From Rickettsia endosymbiont of Ceutorhynchus obstrictus (GTDB lineage: Bacteria > Pseudomonadota > Alphaproteobacteria > Rickettsiales > Rickettsiaceae), in assembly GCF_964026565.1 (NCBI RefSeq), contig NZ_OZ032162.1, forward strand, positions 1 to 64,000: a stretch of 64,000 bases of DNA, in the 5' to 3' direction. The notes under the pieces are model-generated. The model was not told where the DNA came from and did not search any database. It saw nothing but the letters and a program-made list of their open reading frames with translations. How positions within the stretch are numbered: position 1 is the stretch's first letter; each line of letters starts with the position of its first letter. Positions 36,478 through 45,523 of the stretch are shown piece after piece. Both the position numbers and the translations under genes were made by a program.

Positions 36478-37278
36478 ATGCAAACAAATATTGAATCGCA
36501 GAAAAAACAAATAAACTGGCAAGAATGGCGTTCTTTTTCTTTAGTTATATTGATCGCTTTAATGATTAGAATATTAGTCATGGAGCCTTTTACTGTTCCA
36601 ACCGCTTCAATGAAAGCGACTATTTTAGAAAATGATTATATCTTTTCAACAAAATATAATTACGGTTACAGTAATTACTCCCTATCTTTCTTCGACTATT
36701 TTAATCTCTTTAAAGGAAGAATATTTGCACGCCAACCGCAAAGAGGAGATATAGTAGTTTTTCGTCCGCCTCATAATATGGATGTTAGATATATAAAGCG
36801 TTTAATAGGCTTGCCAGGGGATAAAGTACAATTAATTGATAACGTAATATATATTAACGATCAAAAAATAGAGCGCTCCGAAGCAGGAATTTTTATAAGT
36901 GAAGAAGGTCGAAAATATAGAAGATATAAAGAAATATTACCGAACGGCGTGTCTTATTTTTCTTATAAAGTTGCTCCGATTAACGGAACATTAATAGAAA
37001 ATAAATACGGTAATACGGAAGTTTTTTATGTGCCGCAGGATAAATATTTTTTCCTAGGCGATAACAGAGACGAGTCAAATGATAGTAGGATAGATTTAGG
37101 TTATGTACCGTTTGAAAATTTCATTGCTAAAGCGCAGTTTATTTACTTTTCTACCGAACTAAAATTATGGGATAACGATATCGGTATTATAAAACAAATA
37201 CTCCGAATCGGTCCTTGGTTTTCCTCTATTAGATTTAATAGGATATTTAAAAGCCTTTATAAAATGGACTCTGCATAA
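36478..37278 (+). CDS. lepB: Signal peptidase I
   Basis: LepB cuts signal peptides on the outer face of the inner membrane with a Ser/Lys pair. The catalytic Ser 44 lies in PFTVPTASMKATIL, right after one membrane segment (about 20-35); the Lys lies in YIKRLIGLPGDKV; GDNRDESNDSRIDLGYVP is box E. The ATG at 36478 starts the family-like N terminus (MQTNIESQKKQINWQEWRSF). A frame extension to 36397 is encoded by repeat DNA and was rejected. The stop codon overlaps the rnc ATG by one base. Confidence 0.95.
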   Translation: MQTNIESQKKQINWQEWRSFSLVILIALMIRILVMEPFTVPTASMKATILENDYIFSTKYNYGYSNYSLSFFDYFNLFKGRIFARQPQRGDIVVFRPPHNMDVRYIKRLIGLPGDKVQLIDNVIYINDQKIERSEAGIFISEEGRKYRRYKEILPNGVSYFSYKVAPINGTLIENKYGNTEVFYVPQDKYFFLGDNRDESNDSRIDLGYVPFENFIAKAQFIYFSTELKLWDNDIGIIKQILRIGPWFSSIRFNRIFKSLYKMDSA

Positions 37279-38090
37279 TGGAAATACAGCTAAATTCAGA
37301 AAAGTTTAGACAAGATGAATTTAAAGACGAGACTGCGCTAGCCGTCAATAAAGTACGTGAACACAGGCGAGTTCTGAAAAATTCGCTTGTATCAAATTTT
37401 CTGAATGACACTGTAATTGATCAAAAATTAGAAAAGCTATTAGGGTATAATTTTAAAGATAAAAATCTTTTAATCGAAGCATTAAGCCACCCTTCCTTAA
37501 AACAACATTCTTCAAATCAATATATGGATTATGAACGGCTGGAATTTTTAGGGGATGCCATATTAAGTTTTCTAGTTACCGAAATTTTATTTACTAATTT
37601 TGCCGATTACGATGAAGGGAAATTAGCGAAAATTAGGGCCTATTTAGTTTGCAAAGAAACACTTTGCAAAGTTGCCGCTAACCTTAATTTAAGCAATTAT
37701 ATTATAATGACGCAAGGGGAGGAGCTTTCAGGCGGGCGTGATAATCCGAATAATATAGAAGATGCGACGGAAGCTTTAATTGCGGCTATTTACCTTGATA
37801 GTGATATTAGCGTCACGCGCGAAATCGTTCAAAATCTGTGGGCTGACTTTATTGTCGTTAAGGATTTAACTAATTACGACCCTAAAACCCCATTGCAGGA
37901 ATGGGCGCAAAGCAAAGGATTTCATGTGCCGATATATAAGGTTATCAACAGGAAAGGCGCTTCTCACTCTACGACTTTTACAGTATCGGTAACAATAAAA
38001 GACCACACGCAAACCGGTACCGGTCATTCCATTAAAGAAGCTGAAAAAGACGCTGCACGAGAATTGTTGCGTACAATTGGATTATTATAA
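37278..38090 (+). CDS. rnc: Ribonuclease III with an RPE-1 insert near its N terminus
   Basis: RNase III processes double-stranded precursor rRNA and other RNAs. The catalytic domain shows YERLEFLGDAILSF and EDATEALIAAIYLDSD; the C-terminal double-stranded RNA-binding domain starts at DPKTPLQEWAQSKGF. The protein has 270 residues against about 225 in the family because residues 3-46 (QLNSEKFRQDEFKDE to SNFLNDTV) are an RPE-1 translated in frame before LEKLLGYNFKDKN. The insert keeps the frame and lies outside the catalytic core. Translation is probably coupled to lepB (TAATG). Confidence 0.95.
   Translation: MEIQLNSEKFRQDEFKDETALAVNKVREHRRVLKNSLVSNFLNDTVIDQKLEKLLGYNFKDKNLLIEALSHPSLKQHSSNQYMDYERLEFLGDAILSFLVTEILFTNFADYDEGKLAKIRAYLVCKETLCKVAANLNLSNYIIMTQGEELSGGRDNPNNIEDATEALIAAIYLDSDISVTREIVQNLWADFIVVKDLTNYDPKTPLQEWAQSKGFHVPIYKVINRKGASHSTTFTVSVTIKDHTQTGTGHSIKEAEKDAARELLRTIGLL
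37285..37415 (+). repeat. RPE-1 inside rnc
   Basis: TACAGCTAAATTCAGAAAAG to GAATGACACTGTA is the same element as at 23685, 40881, 42585, 45336 and 54298. It encodes about 43 residues of RNase III. The 3' part differs from the intergenic copies (ATTTTCTGAATGACACTG in place of the GATCGAGATGACGCTG type). Confidence 0.9.
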
Positions 38091-38117
38091 AAATATAATA
38101 AATTGATAAAAAATAAT

Positions 38118-39257
38118 ATGAAAAAATATTTCCAGACTTTATTTTTTGCTTTTTTATCACTAGGAGCTAAAAGCGATAAAACAATTTCTTATATAGATTA
38201 CTATAATGAAGCTGTCGAATTACATAATTCCGGTCAATACGAGTTGGCTATTAAGTTGTATGATAAAGCTATTAAACTAAATCCTAAGGATCCAGATTTA
38301 TATAGTAATAAGGGAGCCGCTTTAAATGATTTAAATAAATATCATTTAGCTATTAAAGCCTGTAATAAAGCTATTGAATTAAATCCCACACACATAAATG
38401 CCTATAATAATAAAGGCGTTGCTTTACAAAAATTGGAGCAATATGAGTTAGCTATTGATATTTATAATAAAGCTATCAAAATAGATTCTAATGATCCGAC
38501 TTTATATAATAATAAAGGTACGGTATTGGTTAAATTAAGCAAATATGAATTAGCCATTGAAGCCTTTGACAAAGCTATCGAATTAAATCCTAATAATTCA
38601 AATTTGTATAATGATAAAGGTGCGGTATTGGCTAAATTAAGCAAATATGACTTAGCCATTGAAGCCTTTGACAAAGCTATTGAGTTAAATCCCAACAATT
38701 CGGTTTTGTATACTAATAAAGATTTAGTATTAGGTATGTTAAGTAAATATAATTTAGCTCTTAAGTCATGTAATAAAACTGCTGGGACAAGTCCTGATAA
38801 CCTAGACCCAACATCTCCCTTATCTAAACTTGATGAACATGATTTTTATAATTTTAGCGTAGAAGCTTGTAGCAAAGCCATTGAATCAAACCCTAGTGAT
38901 TTTAAGTCATATTATGTAAAGGGAATAGCTTTATATAATTTAGGTAAATATGACTTAGCTATTGAAGCATATGATAAAGCTATTAAATTAAATCCTAATA
39001 ATTCAGATTTTTATTATGAAAAAGGTGTAGCTCTGTCTAAACTAGACAAGTACGACCTAGCAATTGAAGCCTTTAACAAAGCTATTGAATTAAATTCGGA
39101 TAATTGGAATTCACACTATGATAAAGGGGTAGCTTTATATAATTTAGGCAAATATGACTTAGCTTTAGAGTCCATTAACAAAGCACTTGAGTTAGACCCT
39201 ACAAATTCTGACACTCAGCAAGCTAAACAATTTTTAATGAAAGAACTAGAAAATTAA
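38118..39257 (+). CDS. Exported tetratricopeptide-repeat protein
   Basis: A signal-peptide-like start (MKKYFQTLFFAFLSLGA) is followed by about ten 34-residue TPR units with consensus LYNNKGVALxKLxKYxLAIE then AYDKAIELNPNNS. Units 6 and 7 are degenerate (SCNKTAGTSPDNLDPTSP). Total length is 379 from the ATG at 38118; a TTG five codons upstream is also in frame. TPRs bind other proteins, so this is likely a periplasmic or exported scaffold or host-directed protein. It sits between rnc and era, normally neighbours in Rickettsia, so it is an insertion into that operon. High unit similarity suggests recent expansion. Confidence 0.85.
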   Translation: MKKYFQTLFFAFLSLGAKSDKTISYIDYYNEAVELHNSGQYELAIKLYDKAIKLNPKDPDLYSNKGAALNDLNKYHLAIKACNKAIELNPTHINAYNNKGVALQKLEQYELAIDIYNKAIKIDSNDPTLYNNKGTVLVKLSKYELAIEAFDKAIELNPNNSNLYNDKGAVLAKLSKYDLAIEAFDKAIELNPNNSVLYTNKDLVLGMLSKYNLALKSCNKTAGTSPDNLDPTSPLSKLDEHDFYNFSVEACSKAIESNPSDFKSYYVKGIALYNLGKYDLAIEAYDKAIKLNPNNSDFYYEKGVALSKLDKYDLAIEAFNKAIELNSDNWNSHYDKGVALYNLGKYDLALESINKALELDPTNSDTQQAKQFLMKELEN

Positions 39258-39277
39258 GGCACATATATGTCGATTTT

Positions 39278-40165
39278 GTGACAAAGCAAGCTCAAAAAAC
39301 TATATCTGTCTGTATAATCGGTAGACCGAATAGCGGCAAGTCGACTTTATTGAATAAACTTATCGGGCAGAAAATTTCCATAGTTACTCCGAAAGTTCAA
39401 ACTACCCGCTCTATCATTACCGGCATAGTTACCATTAAAGATACGCAAATAATTTTGTATGACACGCCGGGTATATTTGAGCCGAAAAGCCGTCTAGAAA
39501 AAGCTATGGTTCGGTGCGCTTGGTCAAGTTTACATAGCGCCGATATCGTGATGTTAATTATCGATAGCTTAAAGCCTTTGGATAAAATTACTCTTGAGAT
39601 ATTAAAAAAACTCTCATCTCTTAAAATAACACCGGTATTTTTACTAAATAAAATAGATGTTAAATCTCAATATATTGACGATATTAATGCTAACTTAACT
39701 GCTGATCACCCTGAAAGTTTGGTTTTCCCTATCTCTGCTTTAGTTGGCAAAAATATTGATGAGTTGCTTGGGCATATTACTGCGCAAGCAAAATTCTCTC
39801 CGTGGCTTTACGAAGAGGACGACATGACCGATTTGCCGATGCGCTTTATAGCGGCAGAAATCACGAGGGAACAGTTATTTTTAAACCTGCATCAAGAATT
39901 GCCTTATAAGCTAACCGTTCAAACCGAAAGCTGGGAGGAACGGAGCGACAAGTCGGTAAAAATTCATCAAGTCATAGTCGTAACAAGAGAAAGCTATAAA
40001 ACTATAATACTCGGAAAGAACGGCAGTAACATAAAAGAAATCGGCACACAAGCACGGCAAGAAATGGAGCAATTTTTTAATTGCAAAGTCCATCTTTTTT
40101 TATTTGTAAAAGTTCGCGAATTGTGGGAAGATAATCCTGATTTTTATCGTCATATGAAATTATAG
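39278..40165 (+). CDS. era: GTPase Era
   Basis: Era is a GTPase needed for 16S rRNA maturation and 30S assembly. Motifs are G1 IGRPNSGKSTLL, G3 DTPG, G4 NKID and a C-terminal KH domain with TIILGKNGSNIKEIGTQARQ. The length of 295 is normal. The start appears to be GTG; the nearby upstream ATG runs into a stop codon after four codons. It is the last gene of lepB-rnc-TPR-era. Confidence 0.95.
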   Translation: MTKQAQKTISVCIIGRPNSGKSTLLNKLIGQKISIVTPKVQTTRSIITGIVTIKDTQIILYDTPGIFEPKSRLEKAMVRCAWSSLHSADIVMLIIDSLKPLDKITLEILKKLSSLKITPVFLLNKIDVKSQYIDDINANLTADHPESLVFPISALVGKNIDELLGHITAQAKFSPWLYEEDDMTDLPMRFIAAEITREQLFLNLHQELPYKLTVQTESWEERSDKSVKIHQVIVVTRESYKTIILGKNGSNIKEIGTQARQEMEQFFNCKVHLFLFVKVRELWEDNPDFYRHMKL

Positions 40166-40289
40166 AAAAATTTATAATGGGAATAATATGAAAAAATACT
40201 ATCAATAATTTTTACTAAAAAAATAGCTGTTTCATAATATGAATTTACGGTAACCTCACCTACCTTAAGCTGTTCCTCATACTTCGCAT

Positions 40290-40520
40290 CTTTTAGGTGT
40301 TGTTGCATAGCTCAATATTTTTGATGTCATTCCCACACCCCATTATGTCATTCTAGCTAAAAGCGGGAATCCAGAAAAAAGTACCACAAAGTCATCCTGA
40401 ATTTATTTCAGGATCTTTTTTAATAGATGCTGAAACAAGTTCAGCATGACAAGAACTAGATTCCCGCCTGCGCGGGAATGACATACTGCTGCTTTTATCG
40501 AGCCATGCAACAATGCCCAT
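40290..40520. repeat. Composite palindromes after era
   Basis: GGTGTTGTTGCATAGCTC opens and GAGCCATGCAACAATGCC closes a composite. Its core is CATTCTAGCTAAAAGCGGG...CTAGATTCCCGCCTGCGCGGG around CATCCTGAATTTATTTCAGG / GTTCAGCATGAC. It lies in a 915-base gene-free gap. Confidence 0.7.
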
Positions 40521-40607
40521 CTTTTAAAAACCGCTCTCTTCTCTTCCCCTAAACTTAAATTATTTTAAACCCTTAACCTATAGGGTTTTGCTACTGAAAA
40601 TATATAG

Positions 40608-40631
40608 AAAAACCATGAAACGTGGTTTTTT
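40608..40631 (+). terminator. Probable terminator downstream of era
   Basis: Stem AAAAACCA / TGGTTTTT with a 7-base loop, followed by more T. It lies about 440 bases past era, beyond a composite repeat. A weaker hairpin AACCCT / AGGGTT lies just upstream (about 40567-40586). Confidence 0.5.
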
Positions 40632-40880
40632 ATTGACAATGGGAGCAATTTATAGTAAAAATTTTCCTCAAGAGTTTACTTAAATTTTATCAAATTTAAT
40701 TTATAAAATATATAAAAAACTAATTTTTTGGAGAAATCGTTACACCCGCAGTTAAGATTATTTAAATTAAAATTTGTTCTAACTTTAGAATCCATACTTT
40801 TTTCGTATCTTAAGTTAACGAACTAGTATGCAATTTTAAGGTTAATTTAAAAGAATGCATCAATGGTAAAGCCTATAATG

Positions 40881-41009
40881 TACAGCTAAATTCAGAAAGA
40901 TTTAGATAAGATGAATTTAAAGGTGAGCCTGCACTAGCCGTTAATAATACGTGAACACAGGCGAATCCAGAAAAATTCGCTTGTATCAAGCAATCGAGAT
41001 GACGCTGTA
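40881..41009 (+). repeat. RPE-1 before the small membrane protein gene
   Basis: TACAGCTAAATTCAGAAAG to GAGATGACGCTGTA, intergenic, with a TAA-containing reading frame. It ends 71 bases before the next start codon, so it may carry or separate that gene's promoter. Confidence 0.85.
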
Positions 41010-41080
41010 GGGCATAATAACCATGTCTATTTTAAGTCCTATCATTGACTATAATAATAATATAGTGAGTATAATATACT

Positions 41081-41365
41081 ATGAATAAAGATAGCAATGC
41101 CGAACATAAAAATGATGAATATACCGAAGCATTAAAAAAGATAAATAGTAAATTAATGAGTTTGTCAGGTAATTTGCTCGCAATGAGATCGGATAATAGC
41201 GAAGAGCAAAAAAAAATATCGAATGACTTAAAGGCATTAGTTAAACAGCTAAATAGCATAAAAAGAAATGTAGAAATGTATTTTATCGCTATGTTATTAT
41301 TAGTGATTATAGTAATTCAAAAAATGCTATGGACGGGTGCGACCTCCAACCTTTTTTTCTCTTAA
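41081..41365 (+). CDS. Small tail-anchored coiled-coil protein, unknown
   Basis: The 94-residue protein has a hydrophilic N-terminal 65 residues with heptad-like spacing (EALKKINSKLMSLSGNLLAM, then LKALVKQLNSIKRNV) and one C-terminal membrane segment (YFIAMLLLVIIVIQKMLW). No family is recognised. The size and shape resemble small holin-like or division-associated membrane proteins, but nothing decides between them. It is convergent with lpxB. Confidence 0.6.
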   Translation: MNKDSNAEHKNDEYTEALKKINSKLMSLSGNLLAMRSDNSEEQKKISNDLKALVKQLNSIKRNVEMYFIAMLLLVIIVIQKMLWTGATSNLFFS

Positions 41366-41415
41366 TAAAAACTATTTATTTTTTCTAGCGTTTTCTTAAA
41401 ATCACTCGAATATAT

Positions 41416-42573
41416 CTAGCTATCGAAATTTTTTTTCAAAAACTCTTTTTCTATAATTTTTGCGGCTGATAAAGAAGGAGTTTGGCTTGACTTAAAACCT
41501 AGTTCTTTTAAGACTGCTTGACTTTCTACTATTTGCGCATGCGATTTTTGGGGACTCAATAATAATTCTTCAAGTTTTGAGGTAATAAGAGTGGAGCAGC
41601 AGTTAAATTGAATAAGCTCCGGAATTATTTCTTTGCCGGCTATAATATTAATTAAACAAGCATATTTAATTTTGATTAATAGTTTTATAATAAAAAAGCT
41701 AAATATATTGAGTTTATAAGCGACAATCATCGGCGTGTTAGACGCGGCTATTTCTAATATATTAGTTCCCGATTTTGCTAAGGCTAAATCAGCTATCGCA
41801 TAACTTTTTAGCCGCTCGTTAGAAAATACATAATTAAATTTTGTATTTATCAAAAATGGTTGTATTATTTTTTCGTGACTTGGGTCGGCAAGGGTAAATA
41901 TTACCGTAAGACGGTGGTGGTTTTCAGCAATATTATTAATAGCAGGGATAAAAATCGGCAAATGTCTTAAGATTTCTCCTCGCCTACTACCTGCCGTTAC
42001 GCACAAGATTTTTGTGCCGTTCATTATTTTAAATTCTTCTCGCAAAGCTAATTTATCGTTATAAAACTCCTGTTCTATTATCGGATGACCTATATATCGG
42101 CAATCGAGTCCTACCTTAGTAAAATAAGGTGGCTCGAAAGGTAGCAACGCAAATAAACAATCATAAATTTTTGCATATTTTATAGCTCGCCTTGGCTTAT
42201 ATGCCCAAACCGACGGTGCTACTATATGAATCATTTTTAAACTAGGTAAGATTTTTTTTAGCCGTTTTGCTACTCGATAAGTAAAACCAGGGGAATCGAT
42301 AGTAATTAATATATCCGGCGCGCTTTTAATAATATCGTCTACGGTAAGATTAATTAATCGTTTAATCTTTAAAAATTTCGGTATAATCTCGATAAATCCC
42401 ATCAGGCTTATTTCGGAAATAGGAAATAAGCTTTTAGTAATGCCGGTTTCTTCCATCCTTTTCCCGCCTATACCGGTAAATTCGAGTTCCTTGTTATTTC
42501 TCAGATGCCGGATTATTCGGGAACCAATAAAATCGCCCGATATTTCACCGGCTATAAAATAGATTTTTGCCAT
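41416..42573 (-). CDS. lpxB: Lipid-A-disaccharide synthase
   Basis: LpxB joins two acylated glucosamine units to make the lipid A disaccharide at the inner membrane. Hallmarks are IYFIAGEISGDFIGSRII, FTGIGGKRMEETG, TIDSPGFTYRVAKRLKK, IHIVAPSVWAYKPRRA and LAKSGTNILEIAASNTPMIV. The length of 385 is normal. It is followed upstream by an RPE-1 shared with the neighbouring gene. Confidence 0.95.
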   Translation of the reverse strand: MAKIYFIAGEISGDFIGSRIIRHLRNNKELEFTGIGGKRMEETGITKSLFPISEISLMGFIEIIPKFLKIKRLINLTVDDIIKSAPDILITIDSPGFTYRVAKRLKKILPSLKMIHIVAPSVWAYKPRRAIKYAKIYDCLFALLPFEPPYFTKVGLDCRYIGHPIIEQEFYNDKLALREEFKIMNGTKILCVTAGSRRGEILRHLPIFIPAINNIAENHHRLTVIFTLADPSHEKIIQPFLINTKFNYVFSNERLKSYAIADLALAKSGTNILEIAASNTPMIVAYKLNIFSFFIIKLLIKIKYACLINIIAGKEIIPELIQFNCCSTLITSKLEELLLSPQKSHAQIVESQAVLKELGFKSSQTPSLSAAKIIEKEFLKKNFDS

Positions 42574-42584
42574 TAACTTATCCT

Positions 42585-42714
42585 ATATAGCGTCATCGCG
42601 ATCGCTTGATACAAGCGAATTTCTCAGAACTCGTCTGTGCTCACGTACTTTTGACTGCTTGCGCAGACTCGTCTTTAAATTCATCTTGTCTGAAGCTTTC
42701 TGAATTTAGCTGTA
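42585..42714 (-). repeat. RPE-1 forming the 3' end of the phosphoethanolamine transferase gene
   Basis: Read on the minus strand it starts TACAGCTAAATTCAGAAAGC and ends with GATCGCGATGACGC. Its first about 74 bases are translated as the last 25 residues of the upstream gene (QLNSESFRQDEFKDE to AVKST); the rest lies in the spacer before lpxB. Confidence 0.88.
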
Positions 42715-44281
42715 TCTGTTTTCCACATAAACTTAAATCTTTATCAATTATTTCGGAACCAATATTCAGGCAATCAAGAATTGAGTGGAAAACATAATCA
42801 TGGCTAATTTCGCTATTTACCTGATTTTCTATAGAGGCTACTAACTTTGGGTGTGCGGATTTAAACTTGTCGGAAACCCACGCTATAAAAGGCACGGTTA
42901 TTTGCTGATCTAATAAAGGACCGCCGTGACCGTAATATCCATCTTCACCCAAAGATTCACCGTGATCAGAGACATAAATAAAAAATGAATTTTTATCTTT
43001 TAATAAATTTATTACGTTATGCAAAAAAAAATCGGTGTATAAAATTGAGTTATCGTAACTATTAATTAATGCCGATTTGTCGCAACTGCTAGGATCGGCT
43101 TTGGCTATAACGGCACAAGTATGGGTAAAACGCTCAAATTCTTTCGGGTATCGTGTGGTATAATTCCAGTGGCTTCCTGAAGTATGAATAACTAAAAACT
43201 GCTTTTCTGCATGCTTTAACATTTCTTCTATAAAAGGTAGCATTTTTGCGTCATAATCATTTAGGGCAAATAATGCCGAGCCGCCTGGGATAATCGTAAA
43301 ATTAACTTCATCATAAATGGTGCCTAAGTTAAAATTTGCGAAATTCCTCATTAAAGTTTGTGTGCCTATCCAATCGGTATTAAAGCCTAATTTAGTCAAA
43401 ACCGATAAAAAACTAGTTTCTCGCTTGCTATCTTCTAAGTTACTTGCATTATGACGCGAAAGCAATGAAGGCACGGAAATATAAGTAAGATTTGAGGAGG
43501 ATTTAGCTTTAAAGGAAAATACATTAGGAGTAGAGCTTAAATAAGGAGTAGTATCTCGCACGTAACCGTTAATACCGAAATGATCAAACCTTGCAGATTC
43601 ACCTATAACCAAAACACCGATAATAGCTTGATCGGACTTATCGACAAAATTATATTTTTGGCTAATATCTATTTTAGCTAAATGTCTATTACTAAAGTTT
43701 TGTGCAAAATTTAAATAAGTATTATGTAAATATTGCACAGGAAAATAGTTATTTAATATTTTAAACGGCGGCGAAATAATAGTGTTAACAAAAATAAGTA
43801 GGCAAATCGCCGATAGTAATTTAGTAATAAATGAGTTAGTATTAGTAATAGTAAAGTTTTTCAGAGTATAAAGACAGGCAAATAAGCTAAAAATTAACCA
43901 TATTATCAATCTAATACTTATTAATTCATAAATTTCGTTTAGATCGGTTGAAAAAAAGCTGCCCATCATTTCTTTAGTGGGCTTTATCTTAAAAAAGTAA
44001 AGATAGTAACTAGCTATAGCCGACGTTACAAATAAGAAAATTGTGCCGATCGTTAAAATTAGCCGATGTACGGTAAAACCGAAGAATATTATAAAAGAGA
44101 ATATATAAATATAACAAAAATCTTTTGTTAGTTCTAATATAGCTTTAAAAAAACTAGCCTTGTAATAATCAAATTTATAGATTAGCACGGCAGAATTAAA
44201 AAGCAGACAATAGATAAAAGCTAGAACTAAGGCTAATTTAATTAATTTAGTATCTAAGTGTTTTTGTATTATTTTAAGCAT
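42641..44281 (-). CDS. Phosphoethanolamine transferase (EptA-like) with RPE-1 tail
   Basis: Four to five N-terminal membrane segments (about 15-165) precede a periplasmic sulfatase-fold domain. Motifs are VIGESARFDHFGINGY (nucleophile position Ser, where EptA proteins usually have Thr), PSLLSRHN, GSHWNY and YVSDHGESLGEDGYYGHGGP. Such enzymes add phosphoethanolamine to lipid A or other envelope glycans. The last 25 of 546 residues come from an RPE-1, so the original stop codon was lost. The adjacent lpxB fits a lipid A context. The nucleophile assignment is my reading. Confidence 0.88.
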   Translation of the reverse strand: MLKIIQKHLDTKLIKLALVLAFIYCLLFNSAVLIYKFDYYKASFFKAILELTKDFCYIYIFSFIIFFGFTVHRLILTIGTIFLFVTSAIASYYLYFFKIKPTKEMMGSFFSTDLNEIYELISIRLIIWLIFSLFACLYTLKNFTITNTNSFITKLLSAICLLIFVNTIISPPFKILNNYFPVQYLHNTYLNFAQNFSNRHLAKIDISQKYNFVDKSDQAIIGVLVIGESARFDHFGINGYVRDTTPYLSSTPNVFSFKAKSSSNLTYISVPSLLSRHNASNLEDSKRETSFLSVLTKLGFNTDWIGTQTLMRNFANFNLGTIYDEVNFTIIPGGSALFALNDYDAKMLPFIEEMLKHAEKQFLVIHTSGSHWNYTTRYPKEFERFTHTCAVIAKADPSSCDKSALINSYDNSILYTDFFLHNVINLLKDKNSFFIYVSDHGESLGEDGYYGHGGPLLDQQITVPFIAWVSDKFKSAHPKLVASIENQVNSEISHDYVFHSILDCLNIGSEIIDKDLSLCGKQIQLNSESFRQDEFKDESAQAVKST

Positions 44282-44329
44282 ATACTTAAGTTAACCTAAA
44301 GAGTTGTGGTTTATGTTATTGTTTTAGCA

Positions 44330-44490
44330 TTGTTGCTTGGATAGGAAAATAGTAATTTTTGACCATCTTTTGCAAAGCGTTCTGGTGTCATACCGTGGCT
44401 TGACCACGGTATCCAGAAAACTTAATAAAAAAGACTGGATGCCGTGGTCAAGCCACGGCATGACACCGAATGACATCAAAAAACAAGGCA
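44330..44490. repeat. GTGTCATACCGTGGCTTGAC palindrome before ruvX
   Basis: GCATTGTTGCTTGG is followed by TGTCATACCGTGGCTTGACC and its mirror GGTCAAGCCACGGCATGACA around AAAAGACTGGATG. This is the uninterrupted form of the palindrome that MITE-A has split at 1130, 56477 and 60228. Confidence 0.75.
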
Positions 44491-44522
44491 AATAATAACA
44501 TAAAAGCTAATAATTAACTACC

Positions 44523-44987
44523 ATGATAATAAAAAATCTTCAAGAATTTTATCGACTTTTACCGGTTAATTCTCCTCTTATCGCCTTAGATCACGGGACT
44601 AAAAAGATCGGCGTTGCGATCTCTAACCAAGAGCGTACCATTGCTATGCCTTTATGCGCTACAAATGCAATAAATAAAAAAGCCCAAATTACTACTATAC
44701 TAAATTTAATCGAAAAATACAAAGTTTGCGGTATAGTTATAGGGTTGCCGATTAATATGAGCGGCGAGATAGGAACGCAAGCGGAAATAGTATTAAAATT
44801 TGCCGAAGATTTTACGAAATATACCGACCTGCCGATATTTTTACAGGATGAGAGGCTTACTACGAAAGCGGCGAATAATTTGCTTAAATCATTCGGCGTA
44901 AAACGAAAAGAACGCAATAATAACGATGATGTAATAGCCGCCAGTATGATTCTAGAAACTACTCTTGATTCTATTAAGAAAATTTAA
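44523..44987 (+). CDS. ruvX: RuvX/YqgF, RNase H-fold nuclease
   Basis: The 154-residue protein has LALDHGTKKIGVAISN (first acidic residue), GIVIGLPINMSGEIG, FLQDERLTTKAAN and a C-terminal DDVIAASMIL. YqgF/RuvX acts in 16S rRNA 5'-end or pre-rRNA processing and was first proposed as a Holliday-junction resolvase. It is a single gene with clear family length. Confidence 0.93.
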   Translation: MIIKNLQEFYRLLPVNSPLIALDHGTKKIGVAISNQERTIAMPLCATNAINKKAQITTILNLIEKYKVCGIVIGLPINMSGEIGTQAEIVLKFAEDFTKYTDLPIFLQDERLTTKAANNLLKSFGVKRKERNNNDDVIAASMILETTLDSIKKI

Positions 44988-45010
44988 GCGGTAAGGGTGA
45001 AAGACCGGAT

Positions 45011-45045
45011 AAAAAAAATCCGGAATAGCTTTTAGGCTATTCCGG
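45011..45045 (-). terminator. Strong hairpin with T-run on the minus strand
   Basis: CCGGAATAGC / GCTATTCCGG, a perfect 10-bp stem with a 6-base loop, followed on the minus strand by ATTTTTTTT. On the plus strand the stem is followed by G, so it would stop minus-strand transcripts running towards ruvX. Any effect on ruvX itself would need only the hairpin. Confidence 0.55.
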
Positions 45046-45079
45046 GGGGCGTAGAAACCTCTCAATTTAAGCGGTATCA

Positions 45080-45300
45080 ACTTGTTGCATGGCTACCGGA
45101 ATCGTCATTGCGAGGAGGCATTTATGCCGATGCGGCAATCAAGTATAAACATATTTTTATACTAAACTTGCCGCCTATATAAATTTTTTGGTATTCTAAT
45201 TAAATCCCTCATTACATTCGGGATAGCCCGGATTGCCGCAGCCACTTCGCGGCTTCGCAATGGCGTGTTTTTTATTAATTTTTGAGCCATGCAACAATGC
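45080..45300. repeat. Composite palindrome between ruvX and the RPE-1
   Basis: TTGTTGCATGGCTACCGG and GAGCCATGCAACAATGCC bracket a CGTCATTGCGAGGAGGC...GATGCGGCAATCAAG / GGATTGCCGCAGCCACTTCG...CAATGGCG palindrome. The short frame at 45233-45469 is repeat read-through. Confidence 0.7.
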
Positions 45301-45335
45301 CACATCAACCATAAAAGGATACAATCCTCAACTCA

Positions 45336-45463
45336 TACAGCTAAATTCAGAAAGCTTCAGACAAGATAAATTTAAAGACGAGCTAAGCTACCGTACTAGA
45401 GTACGTGAGCACAGGCGAATGTCGAAAAATTTGCTTGTATCAAGCGATCGAGATGACGCTGTA
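45336..45463 (+). repeat. RPE-1 upstream of the 6S RNA terminator
   Basis: TACAGCTAAATTCAGAAAGC to ATCGAGATGACGCTGTA. It ends nine bases before the T-run of the next terminator. Confidence 0.85.
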
Positions 45464-45471
45464 CTATAATC

Positions 45472-45495
45472 AAAAAAAAGTAGCTTTGTCTACTT
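45472..45495 (-). terminator. Terminator downstream of 6S RNA
   Basis: On the minus strand AAGTAG / CTACTT with a 6-base loop leads directly into eight T, about 30 bases beyond the 3' end of the 6S RNA stem. Confidence 0.7.
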
Positions 45496-45523
45496 AAAGT
45501 TTAAAAATAAATTTTTATATTAT

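Noticed and set aside
45233..45469. Frame of 78 codons including an RPE-1 peptide
   Set aside because: Composed of a composite palindrome plus RPE-1, with no host gene sequence.
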